Counted from the stretch's first letter, positions 52,856-61,665 are shown. The stretch is 64,000 bases of DNA from Paraburkholderia phytofirmans PsJN (GCF_000020125.1 NC_010676.1:2108001-2172000); one strand, 5' to 3'. Translations and numbers: made by a program. The notes: generated from the sequence alone by a model not told the origin.

Positions 52856-53410
52856 TTACTGAACGTCGGCTTCCGCTTTTAAAAACGCGATCAACTCATG
52901 TCCCGCTTCGTCGAGCGCGCCGGAATTGTCGATCGTGGTGCAGCGCACGCCATCCGGCAACGAGAACGGCGCGCGGCGCGCGAGCCGCGCCGCCACCTGT
53001 TCCGCCGACTCACGAGCCCGCGCACCGAGCCGCGCTTCGAGAATATGCGGCGCGGCGTCCACGTGCACGACTTCCGTGTGCGGATAACGCGCCAGCACGT
53101 GCTGCAGATGCTGCCGTGAGCCGTTGACGACCACCGTGCAGCCGCGCGCAAGCCACGCGTCGAGTTCGATACCAATGCCATAGCGCAGCGAGTGACTCGA
53201 CCACTCGAGCGCGAACAGGCCGAGCACGGAACGCGCCGCGAACTCTTCGACGCTCAATGCCACATGCGCCTCGCCATTGCCGCTCGGCCGCGTGATATAG
53301 CGATGCGCGAACAGAATCGGCTCGCCCATCAAATGCTTGCGCGCGAATTCCAGCAACGAGTCCTTGCCCGCGCCGGACGGCCCCATTACATAAATCAAAC
53401 GACCTGTCAT
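52856..53410 (-). CDS. phnN: Ribose 1,5-bisphosphate phosphokinase
   Basis: A 184-residue P-loop kinase related to guanylate kinase. It starts at the ATG at 53410 (MTGRLIYVMGPSGAGKDSLL), with the Walker A GPSGAGKD and the GMP-kinase-like RYITRPSGNGEAHVAL. PhnN phosphorylates ribose 1,5-bisphosphate to PRPP, the salvage step at the end of the C-P lyase pathway. It begins 2 bp after the DUF1045 gene, the third of the phnF-DUF1045-phnN transcript. Confidence 0.93.
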   Translation of the reverse strand: MTGRLIYVMGPSGAGKDSLLEFARKHLMGEPILFAHRYITRPSGNGEAHVALSVEEFAARSVLGLFALEWSSHSLRYGIGIELDAWLARGCTVVVNGSRQHLQHVLARYPHTEVVHVDAAPHILEARLGARARESAEQVAARLARRAPFSLPDGVRCTTIDNSGALDEAGHELIAFLKAEADVQ

Positions 53411-53412
53411 CG

Positions 53413-54135
53413 TTATTTCACCTCGTCGTTCCGGAACGGCATACGCTGCCACAACACGAACGGCTCGCCGGGCGCCGGCTCGACGAAGAGCGCAGCGTGG
53501 TCGACAAGCAGCGGCCCGAGCGCGGGCGTACGCGCCTGCCACCATGCGACCAGCGCGGCGCGTTCCTGCGTATCGGCGAGCGAACTGGAGAGCGTCATGT
53601 GAAAACGGAATTCGTCGAACACGTATGGGTAATCCCATTCCATCAGCAACGCGCGCTGCCGTTCGCTGAGCGGAGCTGCCAAACGACGCGCCAACTCGGC
53701 GGCGGACTGGCGCGCGCGCAAGGCATCGAGCGTTTGCAACGCGCTGGCCGCCACACGACGAATGCTGCTTTCGCCCTCCGGGTCGGCCGGTCTCAGTGCA
53801 ACGAAATCGCCGAGCGTCGCGGCTTCCACCGGCAACGCAAATGCGCTTTGCGTTTGCGCCCATTCACGCGTGGTTTGCAATACGTGTGCCTGCGTCACGC
53901 CATCGGCGAGTCGAAACGGCGCGACCAGTGTGCCGTGCCAGCCGTATCGGCGCGGTGCTTCGGTCAACTCGACAAGTGGACGTTTGAGTTCCGAAGGTTG
54001 CGGCGCCTCGCAGCGCTCGCCGCTTTCCGCGTCGCGCGCGAGCCATGCCGAACCGGCCTGCCACCACGCCGATTCACGCGACGGGGCGTAATACACGGCA
54101 AAACGAGCCTCGGCGTTCCATTGCCCGCCGCTCAT
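53413..54135 (-). CDS. DUF1045 2H-phosphoesterase of the phosphonate locus
   Basis: A 240-residue protein of the DUF1045 'phosphonate metabolism' family. It has two H-x-T/S motifs, YGWHGTLVAPFRL near residue 65 and FRFHMTLSSS near residue 185, which define the 2H-phosphoesterase fold used on cyclic phosphates. The ATG at 54135 overlaps the phnF stop by 4 bp. No phnP gene is in the window, so this protein may open the 1,2-cyclic phosphate made by C-P lyase in place of PhnP; that is inference from the fold and context. Confidence 0.85.
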   Translation of the reverse strand: MSGGQWNAEARFAVYYAPSRESAWWQAGSAWLARDAESGERCEAPQPSELKRPLVELTEAPRRYGWHGTLVAPFRLADGVTQAHVLQTTREWAQTQSAFALPVEAATLGDFVALRPADPEGESSIRRVAASALQTLDALRARQSAAELARRLAAPLSERQRALLMEWDYPYVFDEFRFHMTLSSSLADTQERAALVAWWQARTPALGPLLVDHAALFVEPAPGEPFVLWQRMPFRNDEVK

Positions 54136-54890
54136 AGGTCGTGCTCCACCAGCAGTTGCACGCGGTCTGCGGCGAAGTGCGTGAAGCCGTATTTGACCGG
54201 CGTGCCTTGCAGATCGACATCGACGTTTTCGACCCACAGCACCGGTTGCTGACGATTGATATTCAAACGCCGCGCCACCTCCGGCTCGGGCAGCACGCTG
54301 CCGATACGGCTCCACTTGCGCAGATAGTCGTTGACACCGAATTCCGCCATGGCCTTGGTGATGCCGCCGGTGCGCTCCAGCACTTCCGGCAGGTCCACGA
54401 AACGCGCCGCCGGATACCAGTTGCGCGCGAACGTGAGCGGCACGCCGTCGGACTCGTGGAGCGATTCGATCCGATACACCGATGCGCCGGCCCGCAGACT
54501 CAACGCCTTCGCGACGCTCGGCTCGGCCTTCACGCGCGCGGCCGACAACATCGTGCCCGCCGCCGCGTGATGCTGCTGGCGCAAGTTTTCCGTAAACCGC
54601 GTGCGGCGGCCAATCGTATAGTCGATGGCGCCGGGTTGCACGAAGGTGCCGCGCCCCTGCTCGACGCTGACGAGGCCCAACGCCGCGAGACCCAGCATGG
54701 CACGGCGCACGGTATGCCGGTTCACGTCGAAGCGTTTGGCCAGCTCGCCCTCGCTCGGCAGGCGCCCTTCTTCGCCGAAACCGCTGGCGGCGATTTCCGC
54801 CGCCAGGATCTGCTCGATCTGCCGCCACACGGCAACGCCCGCGCCGCGTTCGAGCATCGTGCCCGGCGTCGCGTTGTCGTTCGATGTCAT
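54132..54890 (-). CDS. phnF: PhnF, GntR/HutC-type regulator of phosphonate genes
   Basis: A 252-residue repressor. N-terminal winged HTH: LPSEGELAKRFDVNRHTVRR, then AMLGLAALGLVSVEQGRGTF. From about residue 95 a UTRA ligand domain follows, with IESLHESDGVPLTFARNWYP and a late QPVLWVENVDVDLQG. It is the first gene of the leftward phnF-DUF1045-phnN transcript and faces phnG across a region holding the palindrome at 55005-55024, which fits the GT-N-TA-N-AC core recognised by HutC-type repressors. It probably represses both transcripts. Confidence 0.93.
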   Translation of the reverse strand: MTSNDNATPGTMLERGAGVAVWRQIEQILAAEIAASGFGEEGRLPSEGELAKRFDVNRHTVRRAMLGLAALGLVSVEQGRGTFVQPGAIDYTIGRRTRFTENLRQQHHAAAGTMLSAARVKAEPSVAKALSLRAGASVYRIESLHESDGVPLTFARNWYPAARFVDLPEVLERTGGITKAMAEFGVNDYLRKWSRIGSVLPEPEVARRLNINRQQPVLWVENVDVDLQGTPVKYGFTHFAADRVQLLVEHDL

Positions 54891-55004
54891 GGTGCTGTCA
54901 TTCCCTTGGGTTCAAATATTCGCTATGACGTGCATTGTAGTGCGCAAGCCGTGATGAAAATATGAAACGGCCGATATGCGCTATACGGCTCGACAAGCAT
55001 ACTC

Positions 55005-55024
55005 CTAAACGTCTAGACGTTTAG
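55005..55024. promoter_or_regulatory. Probable PhnF operator, perfect 20-bp palindrome
   Basis: CTAAACGTCTAGACGTTTAG is its own reverse complement. The centre GTCTAGAC fits the GT-N-TA-N-AC core of GntR/HutC operators. It lies 49 bp before the phnG start, between phnG and the divergent phnF. Confidence 0.82.
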
Positions 55025-55072
55025 ATGAATAGATGGTCAAATGTCTACTCGTTGGATCAACCGGGAAATTCG

Positions 55073-55570
55073 ATGAGTGCCACTTCCGCCTCGCCTTCCT
55101 CCGCTCCGTCATCGGCTGTCCGGCGCGCATGGATGGCCGTGCTGGCCCGCACGCCACGCGCTGAGCTTGAAGCCGCGCTCGAACGCGCGCTGCACGACAT
55201 CCCCACTCCCAAGTATGACTGGCTGCGTCCGCCCGAGATCGGGCTCGCGATGGTGCGCGGGCGCATCGGCGGCAGCGGGGATCCGTTCAATCTCGGCGAA
55301 GCCACGGTCACGCGCGCCACCTTGCGTCTGCGCGCGCCAGGCGACGCGGCCGCCGCTGTCGGCGTGGCATGCCATCTCGGCCGCGACCGCCGCCGCGCCG
55401 AACTGGCCGCGCTAGCAGACGCGCTCCTGCAAATGCCGGAGCATCACGCCGTCTTGCATCAGCAATTGATCGAGCCGTTCGCCGCGCAACTGGCCGCGAA
55501 ACGCGCCAAGCGGCAACAGGACGCCGCGGCCACGCGCGTCGAATTCTTCACGATGGTCCGGGGCGACTGA
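55073..55570 (+). CDS. phnG: C-P lyase subunit PhnG
   Basis: A 165-residue subunit of the carbon-phosphorus lyase core complex (PhnGHIJ). The ATG at 55073 is chosen (GGGAAATT upstream); a longer frame begins inside the operator region. Recognisable features are RRAWMAVLARTPRAEL, KYDWLRPPEIGLAMVRGRIG and GDPFNLGEATVTRATLRL. It starts the rightward phnGHIJKLM operon and overlaps phnH by one base. Confidence 0.93.
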   Translation: MSATSASPSSAPSSAVRRAWMAVLARTPRAELEAALERALHDIPTPKYDWLRPPEIGLAMVRGRIGGSGDPFNLGEATVTRATLRLRAPGDAAAAVGVACHLGRDRRRAELAALADALLQMPEHHAVLHQQLIEPFAAQLAAKRAKRQQDAAATRVEFFTMVRGD

Positions 55571-56193
55571 TGGAAAACTCACAGATTGCGCTGTCTACCG
55601 CGTTGTCCACTTTAGCGCCGGGTTTTGCAGACCCAGTGCATGACACCCAGGCGGTGTTTCGCACCCTGCTCGATGTGCTGTCACGTCCGAGCACGGTCGG
55701 CATGGTCGAGAACGTGCTGCCCGATGTGCGTGACACGAGCGCAGAACTCGCCGCTTTCGCCGCGCTGCTCGCGCTCTGCGACTACGCGACGCCCGTGTGG
55801 CTCGCACAACCCGATATGGCCTTCGCCTCGGCACTGCGCTTTCATACCGGCGCACCGCTCGTCGACGAACCGGGACAAGCCGCGTTTGCCTATATCCACG
55901 ACGCGGGCGCGATGCCGCCGCTGGAAAGCTTCGCACTCGGCGCGGCGGAATCGCCCGAGCAATCGGTCACGTTGCTGATCCGTGTCGAGGCGCTGACGGG
56001 TGGCGCCCCGGTCGTGCTGAGCGGCCCCGGCATCCAGCACACGGCCACGATTGCGCCGGTCGGCTTGCCCGAACATTTCTGGCGCGAACGCGCCGCGCTC
56101 GCGCCGCTGTTTCCTTGCGGCGTCGATTGCTATCTCGTCTGCGGCGCGCGCCTGATCGGCCTGCCGCGCACAACTCAAGCGAAGGTGAACTGA
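55570..56193 (+). CDS. phnH: C-P lyase subunit PhnH
   Basis: A 207-residue core subunit with a PLP-transferase-like fold that lacks catalytic residues. Markers are LAPGFADPVHDTQAVFRTLL followed by DVLSRPSTVG, and the C-terminal FPCGVDCYLVCGARLIGLPR. Its start overlaps the phnG stop (TGATG) and its own stop overlaps phnI, so translation is coupled throughout this part of the operon. Confidence 0.94.
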   Translation: MENSQIALSTALSTLAPGFADPVHDTQAVFRTLLDVLSRPSTVGMVENVLPDVRDTSAELAAFAALLALCDYATPVWLAQPDMAFASALRFHTGAPLVDEPGQAAFAYIHDAGAMPPLESFALGAAESPEQSVTLLIRVEALTGGAPVVLSGPGIQHTATIAPVGLPEHFWRERAALAPLFPCGVDCYLVCGARLIGLPRTTQAKVN

Positions 56194-57338
56194 TGTACGT
56201 TGCCGTCAAGGGTGGAGAACGCGCGATCGAAGCGTCGTGGCGTCTGCTCGACAAGGCACGCCGCGGCGACACGCGGCTGGCCGAACTCAGCGTCGCGCAG
56301 ATTCGCGAACAACTGCGCCTCGCGGTGGCGCGCGTGATGACCGAAGGCTCGGTCTACGATGAAGAACTCGCCGCGCTGGCCATCAAGCAGGCTGCCGGCG
56401 ATCTGGTCGAAGCGATCTTTCTGCTGCGCGCGTATCGCACCACGTTGCCGCGCTTCGGCTACACGCAGCCGATCGATACCGAAGCGATGCAAACAGAGCG
56501 TCGCATTTCGGCGACCTTCAAAGACGTGCCCGGCGGGCAGTTGCTGGGCGCAACTTACGATTACACGCAGCGTCTGCTGGATTTTGCGTTGCTGGCCGAA
56601 GGCGATGCGGCTGCTAGCGTAGCGCCGCCGCCTTCGAGTCAAGCCGCCGCAGTGGAAACAGAAACGATGCCGCGCGTCGTGAGCCTGCTCGACAAGGAAG
56701 GGTTGATCGAACAGGAACGCCCCACGCCGAATGCAGCGGAACCCGGCGACCTCACGCGCGAGCCGCTCGCCTTTCCGGCGAGCCGCGCCACGCGCCTGCA
56801 AAATCTCGCGCGCGGCGACGAAGGCTTTCTGCTTGCGATGGGTTACGCGACACAGCGCGGCTACGCGAATTCGCATCCGTTCGCGGGCGAGATCCGCTTC
56901 GGCACGATCGCCGTGGAAATGGAACTCGACGAACTCGGCGAAACGGTCGAAATCGGCGACATCGACATCACCGAATGCCAGATGATCAACCAGTTTGCCG
57001 GCAGCGGCGAGGTGCCGCCCACGTTCACACAAGGCTACGGTCTCGCGTTCGGCCACTCAGAGCGTAAGGCCATGGCGATGGCGCTCGTCGACCGCGCGCT
57101 GCGCGCCGAAGAACTCGGCGAAACGCTTGCCTCGCCGACGCAGGATATCGAATTCATGCTCTCGCATAGCGATAACGTCGAGGCGTCCGGTTTCGTGCAG
57201 CATCTGAAGCTGCCGCATTATGTCGACTTTCAATCGGAGCTGGAACTCGTGCGCCGTTTGCGCGCGAAGCATTATTCCATGCAGAGCCAGGAAGAAGGCA
57301 CGGATCAACCCAGCGGTCAGCAGGAGCAGGCAGCATGA
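56193..57338 (+). CDS. phnI: C-P lyase subunit PhnI (nucleosidase)
   Basis: A 381-residue core subunit, start ATG at 56193 (MYVAVKGGERAIEASWRLLD). PhnI with G, H and L displaces adenine from ATP by the phosphonate to form ribose 1-phosphonate 5-triphosphate. Conserved stretches include RGDTRLAELSVAQIREQLRL, GYATQRGYANSHPFAGEIRF and VEASGFVQHLKLPHYVDFQS. It overlaps phnH by 1 bp and phnJ by 4 bp. Confidence 0.95.
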   Translation: MYVAVKGGERAIEASWRLLDKARRGDTRLAELSVAQIREQLRLAVARVMTEGSVYDEELAALAIKQAAGDLVEAIFLLRAYRTTLPRFGYTQPIDTEAMQTERRISATFKDVPGGQLLGATYDYTQRLLDFALLAEGDAAASVAPPPSSQAAAVETETMPRVVSLLDKEGLIEQERPTPNAAEPGDLTREPLAFPASRATRLQNLARGDEGFLLAMGYATQRGYANSHPFAGEIRFGTIAVEMELDELGETVEIGDIDITECQMINQFAGSGEVPPTFTQGYGLAFGHSERKAMAMALVDRALRAEELGETLASPTQDIEFMLSHSDNVEASGFVQHLKLPHYVDFQSELELVRRLRAKHYSMQSQEEGTDQPSGQQEQAA

Positions 57339-58267
57339 ACGCGCCCGAAACATCTTTCGCAACCGCGCCCACGGCGTCATACGACAGCGCCGCCGACGGC
57401 TACAACTTCGCGTACCTCGACGAACAGACCAAACGCATGCTGCGCCGCGCCTTGCTCAAGGCCGTGGCCGTGCCGGGTTATCAGGTGCCGTTCGCCTCGC
57501 GTGAAATGCCGCTGCCGTTCGGCTGGGGCACCGGCGGCATTCAGGTCACCGCGGCGATCATCGGCAAACAGGACACGCTGAAGGTGATCGATCAGGGCTC
57601 CGACGAAACCACCAACGCGGTCAACATCCGCCGCTTCTTCGCGCGCACGACCGGCGTGCCGACCACGCGCCGCACCGTCGACGCGACGATCATCCAGACG
57701 CGTCACCGCATTCCCGAAGCGCCGCTCACCGAGAAGCAAATCCTCGTCTATCAGGTGCCGATGCCCGAGCCGCTGTTTCGCCTCGAACCGCGTGTCGCCG
57801 AATGCAAGAAGCTGCATGCGCTCGCCGATTACGGCCTGATCAGCGTAAAGCTCTACGAGGATATCGTGCATCACGGCAGCATCGCGACCACGTACGACTA
57901 CCCGGTGATCGTCAACCATCGCTACCTTGCCTCGCCCTCGCCGATTCCGAAGTTCGACAATCCGAAGATGCATATGAACCCCGCGCTGCAATTGTTCGGC
58001 GCCGGCCGCGAACGGCGCATTCATGCAATTCCGCCGTACACGCCGGTGCGCAGCCTCGACTTCGACGATCATCCCTTCGAGGTGCAGAAGTGGCAACACG
58101 CCTGCGCGCTGTGCGGATCGACGGAAAGCTTTCTCGACGAAATGATCGTCGACGACGCCGGCAAACGCATGTTCGTTTGCTCCGATAGCGACTACTGTCA
58201 CGAACGCCGCGGCGACGTCGATCTCGACCTGCCGTCGCGCGAAGCACGCAAGGGAGAGCCCGCATGA
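57335..58267 (+). CDS. phnJ: C-P lyase catalytic subunit PhnJ (radical SAM)
   Basis: A 310-residue enzyme that breaks the carbon-phosphorus bond of ribose 1-phosphonate 5-phosphate. Four conserved cysteines are present: C257 and C260 (HACALCG), C282 and C288 (VCSDSDYCHE). They carry the 4Fe-4S cluster and the radical-bearing thiol in the family. The N-terminal DGYNFAYLDEQTKRMLRRAL is typical. It overlaps phnI (4 bp) and phnK (4 bp). Confidence 0.95.
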   Translation: MNAPETSFATAPTASYDSAADGYNFAYLDEQTKRMLRRALLKAVAVPGYQVPFASREMPLPFGWGTGGIQVTAAIIGKQDTLKVIDQGSDETTNAVNIRRFFARTTGVPTTRRTVDATIIQTRHRIPEAPLTEKQILVYQVPMPEPLFRLEPRVAECKKLHALADYGLISVKLYEDIVHHGSIATTYDYPVIVNHRYLASPSPIPKFDNPKMHMNPALQLFGAGRERRIHAIPPYTPVRSLDFDDHPFEVQKWQHACALCGSTESFLDEMIVDDAGKRMFVCSDSDYCHERRGDVDLDLPSREARKGEPA

Positions 58268-59034
58268 CGCCGCTTCTGAGCGCCCGCTCGCTCACTAAAC
58301 AATACGGCGGCCGCAACGGCTGCAGAAACGTCAGCTTTGATTTGTATCCTGGCGAGGTGTTGTGCATCGTCGGCGAATCCGGCTCGGGCAAGACCACGCT
58401 GCTCGATACGCTCGCACTGAAAACCGCCGCCGATAGCGGCTCGCTTCACTACACGGCCACACATGGCGACCAGCTCGATCTGCTCGCGTTATCCGAACCG
58501 CGCCGCCGTTTGCTGATGCGCACTGAGTGGGGTTTCGTCCAGCAGAATCCGCGCGATGGACTGCGCAGCGGCGTCTCGGCCGGCGCAAACATCGGCGAGC
58601 CGTTGATGGCCGTCGGCGCGCGACACTATGGCGATATCCGCTACGCGGCCACGCAGTGGATGGAGCGCGTCGAACTCGATTCCTCGCGCATCGACGAATT
58701 TCCGGCGGCGTTTTCAGGCGGCATGCAGCAGCGCTTGCAGATCGCGCGCAATCTCGTCACCAGTCCACGGCTCGTCTTCATGGACGAACCCACCGCCGGC
58801 CTCGACGTCTCGGTGCAGGCGCGTCTACTCGATCTGCTGCGGACGCTGACTTCCACGCTGCATCTGTCGGTGCTGATCGTCACGCACGATATCGGCGTGG
58901 CGCGTTTGCTCGCGCATCGGTTGATGGTGATGCAGGGCGGCGAAGTCGTCGAGGCGGGACTGACCGATCAGGTGCTCGACGATCCGCAGCACCCGTACAC
59001 GCAAACGCTGGTTTCCTCGGTTCTGCCGGTTTGA
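58264..59034 (+). CDS. phnK: PhnK, ABC-type ATPase of the C-P lyase complex
   Basis: A 256-residue ABC ATPase that docks on the PhnGHIJ core. Walker A GESGSGKTTL, signature FSGGMQQRLQIARNL, Walker B LVFMDEPTAGLD and the switch histidine in LIVTHDIG are intact. No permease belongs to it; it is not a transporter subunit despite its family. The N-terminal LSARSLTKQYGGRNGCRNVS is characteristic. Confidence 0.93.
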   Translation: MTPLLSARSLTKQYGGRNGCRNVSFDLYPGEVLCIVGESGSGKTTLLDTLALKTAADSGSLHYTATHGDQLDLLALSEPRRRLLMRTEWGFVQQNPRDGLRSGVSAGANIGEPLMAVGARHYGDIRYAATQWMERVELDSSRIDEFPAAFSGGMQQRLQIARNLVTSPRLVFMDEPTAGLDVSVQARLLDLLRTLTSTLHLSVLIVTHDIGVARLLAHRLMVMQGGEVVEAGLTDQVLDDPQHPYTQTLVSSVLPV

Positions 59035-59042
59035 GGCTCACA

Positions 59043-59807
59043 ATGCGATCCATTGAAACAAGCAGTGAAGCGCGCGCCGGCGAGCGCGCGTTCAACGACA
59101 ACGCCGCGCTGATGCTGCGCGCGGTCGGCATCGGCAAGACGTTCACGTTGCATGGCCAGGGCGGCGTGCAGATCGAAGCGCTCGCGGGCGTCTCGCTCGA
59201 AGTCGAGCGCGGCGAGTGCCTGGTGCTGGTCGGGCCGTCGGGCGCGGGCAAGAGCACGCTGCTGCGCTGTCTATACGGTAACTACCTGGCGAGCAGCGGC
59301 TCGATTGCCATTCGCGATGCGGCGAACCACGGCCAGCCTGTGTCGATCACCGGCGCCGAACCTCATGATGTGTTGCGTCTGCGCCGCGGCGTTGTCGGTT
59401 ACGTAAGCCAGTTCTTGCGCGTGATTCCGCGCGTGCCGACACACACGCTCGTCGCCGAACCGCTGCTCTCGCGCGGCGTGCCGGAAGGCGAAGCGCGCTC
59501 GCGCGCCGCCGCGTTGCTGGCGAGGTTGAACGTGCCCGAGCGGCTCTGGTCGCTCGCGCCCGCCACGTTCTCCGGCGGCGAACAGCAGCGCGTGAATATT
59601 GCGCGCGGTCTGATCGCGGAGCATCCGCTGCTGCTGCTCGACGAACCGACGGCCTCGCTCGATGCGGAAAACCGCGACGTGGTCGCCGATCTGATCGTGG
59701 AGGCACGCGAGCGCGGCGCGGCGATCGTCGGCATCTTTCATGATGAAGATACGCGCGGCAAGGTGGCCACGCGCCGCCTGGAACTGCAGCCGCCGCTGCG
59801 TCACTGA
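59043..59807 (+). CDS. phnL: PhnL, ABC-type ATPase of the C-P lyase complex
   Basis: A 254-residue ABC ATPase starting at the ATG at 59043, 8 bp after phnK. Walker A GPSGAGKSTLL, signature FSGGEQQRVNIARGL, Walker B LLLLDEPTASLD and the H-loop GIFHDE are all present, as is VSQFLRVIPRV, typical of PhnL. It acts with the PhnGHI proteins in the first phosphonate-ribosylation step. It is followed by 119 bp and phnM. Confidence 0.93.
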   Translation: MRSIETSSEARAGERAFNDNAALMLRAVGIGKTFTLHGQGGVQIEALAGVSLEVERGECLVLVGPSGAGKSTLLRCLYGNYLASSGSIAIRDAANHGQPVSITGAEPHDVLRLRRGVVGYVSQFLRVIPRVPTHTLVAEPLLSRGVPEGEARSRAAALLARLNVPERLWSLAPATFSGGEQQRVNIARGLIAEHPLLLLDEPTASLDAENRDVVADLIVEARERGAAIVGIFHDEDTRGKVATRRLELQPPLRH

Positions 59808-59926
59808 ACGAATCATACGAAGCGGCGCGAGCGCCGCGCGAAACCGCACTACACTGACGCGTACGGCGTCGATGCACAAACACCCATACAGCCACACTCA
59901 AGTCTGACTGACTACGGAGCAAGTCG

Positions 59927-61060
59927 ATGTTGATCAGGAACGCTCGCATCGTGACGCGAGACGAAGTATTCACCGGCGTGCTACGCGTCGAAGACGGCGT
60001 GATTCGCGACGTCGAGCGCGGCATAACCAGCGCGCGAGAGGCCGAAGATTGGGACGGCGACTATCTGTTGCCCGGCCTGATCGAACTGCACACGGACAAT
60101 CTGGAGAAGCATCTCGCGCCGCGTCCGGGCGTGCAATGGAATACCGACGCCGCCTTCGTGATCCACGACGCGCAAGTGGCCGCGGCCGGCATCACCACCG
60201 TGTTCGACGCGCTCGCCATCGGCTCGCGCACGAACGTGGGATTGCGGGGCCGCGATCTGCAGACGCAATGTGCTGCATCGCTCACACGGTTTTCCGAGCG
60301 CAAGCTGCTGCGCGCCGAGCACTTCCTGCATCTGCGCTGCGAAATCGCCACCGCCGACGTGGTGGAAGTGTTCGATTCATTGTGCGGCCATCCGCTGCTG
60401 CGGCTCGCCTCGGTGATGGATCACACGCCGGGTCAGCGCCAGTGGCACGACCGCGAGCAATGGCGTCGTTTCCAGGAACGCAACGGCAAGCTGAGCGACG
60501 AACATGTCGAGACCGCGCTGGCCGAACTGTCGGTGGAACAGGCGCGTTACGCCGATGCGCACCGCCGCGAGATCGTCGCGCGTTGCAACCGGCTCGGCAT
60601 TCCGGTGGCGAGCCACGACGACACGCTGATCGAACACGTCGAACAGGCCAAGCAGGAAGGCATTGTGCTCGCCGAATTCCCGACCACCCGCATCGCCGCC
60701 GAGGCCGCGCGCGAGCACGGCATTTCGACCATCATGGGCGCGCCGAACATCGTGCGCGGCGGGTCGCATTCGGGCAACGTGTCGGCGCTCGAACTGGCGC
60801 AGGCCGGCTTGCTCGATATCCTGTCGTCGGATTACGTGCCGTCTAGCCTGATGACCGCCGTGTTCGAACTGGTCGACAAAGCCGGCTGGACCTTGCCGCG
60901 CGCAATGTCGACGGTCTCCGCCGAACCGGCGCGCACTGCTGGTTTGCACGACCGCGGCGCGATCGAGAGCGGCTTGCGCGCGGACTTCGTGCGCGTGACG
61001 ATGCTCGACAAGTTGCCGGTGCCGCGCGCGACATATCGCGGCGGGGCACGGATCGTTTGA
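59927..61060 (+). CDS. phnM: PhnM, alpha-D-ribose 1-methylphosphonate 5-triphosphate diphosphatase
   Basis: A 377-residue amidohydrolase-superfamily enzyme that removes pyrophosphate from ribose 1-phosphonate 5-triphosphate. It has LLPGLIELHTDNLEKHLAPR (metal site), SVMDHTPGQRQW, GIPVASHDDT and the C-terminal SDYVPSSLMTAVF loop. GGAGCAAGTCG precedes the ATG. The last gene of the operon, it is closed by a terminator at 61078-61101. Confidence 0.94.
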   Translation: MLIRNARIVTRDEVFTGVLRVEDGVIRDVERGITSAREAEDWDGDYLLPGLIELHTDNLEKHLAPRPGVQWNTDAAFVIHDAQVAAAGITTVFDALAIGSRTNVGLRGRDLQTQCAASLTRFSERKLLRAEHFLHLRCEIATADVVEVFDSLCGHPLLRLASVMDHTPGQRQWHDREQWRRFQERNGKLSDEHVETALAELSVEQARYADAHRREIVARCNRLGIPVASHDDTLIEHVEQAKQEGIVLAEFPTTRIAAEAAREHGISTIMGAPNIVRGGSHSGNVSALELAQAGLLDILSSDYVPSSLMTAVFELVDKAGWTLPRAMSTVSAEPARTAGLHDRGAIESGLRADFVRVTMLDKLPVPRATYRGGARIV

Positions 61061-61077
61061 AGTTTGAAGTGCGCAGA

Positions 61078-61101
61078 AAAGACCTTGTTTCAAGGGTCTT
61101 T
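61078..61101 (+). terminator. Rho-independent terminator of the phn operon
   Basis: AAAGACC (61078-61084) pairs with GGTCTTT (61095-61101), with inner TTG/CAA pairs and one bulged G, followed by CTCTGTG. It begins 17 bp after the phnM stop. Confidence 0.75.
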
Positions 61102-61164
61102 CTCTGTGCGCGGGGCGCGTGATCGGCGTGTGCCCGACGTGTACCTCACGCCTCGCGAACAGCC

Positions 61165-61610
61165 TCAGGGCGTGGACGGCAACTGCCCCCACGCCACCAG
61201 CACCTTCTGAATTCCACGCGCATAGGCATCGCGCTGCTTCGGCGTTTCCGAGTGGTAAGCGCCGATCGCGCGCCATGTATTGCCGTGCTTGACCATCTTC
61301 TGCTTCAGCAGCCACGCTGCCACGTACACGTTCACGCACGGATCGATCAGCGCGCGATGCGGCACGCCTTCGCGCGCGAGATCGCCGAAGTGAATCGAGT
61401 TGATCTGCAACTGGCCCACGTCGATCGAACCGTTGACGTTTGCCGTATCGCGCTCGCGTCGCCCTTCGATTCGTACCACGCCAGCGCTCGCAGCACCCAC
61501 GGGTTGACGCCTTGATAAGCCGCGGCTTCGTTGAAGCAGTCGTCGGCCGCTTGCGCGACGCCGCACACCGACAGGCAGGCGAGCGCGCTCAGGAAGATCT
61601 TCAAGGACAT
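61165..61610 (-). pseudogene. Lytic transglycosylase gene with a frameshift
   Basis: The start codon at 61610 begins a signal peptide (MSLKIFLSALACLSVCGVAQ, cut before ADDCF), and the frame goes on to LRALAWYESKGDASAI with the catalytic Glu in YES. The rest of the domain (ANVNGSIDVGQLQINS, CVNVYVAAWLL, WRAIGAYHSETPKQRDAYA) is in another frame. One missing base near 61446-61448 would join them into a ~149-residue IagB/SLT-type transglycosylase that cuts peptidoglycan, often for secretion systems or pili. It may be a real mutation or a sequence error. Confidence 0.75.
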
Positions 61611-61665
61611 GCTGCATCCTTCCGCTTGTCAGCGATAAAGAGGCGAGCGCCGCAGCGCCGCCGGA

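Noticed and set aside
58264..59807. phnK and phnL as ATPases of a phosphonate ABC importer
   Set aside because: No permease or binding protein is linked, and both sit in the conserved phnGHIJKLM order as C-P lyase complex components.
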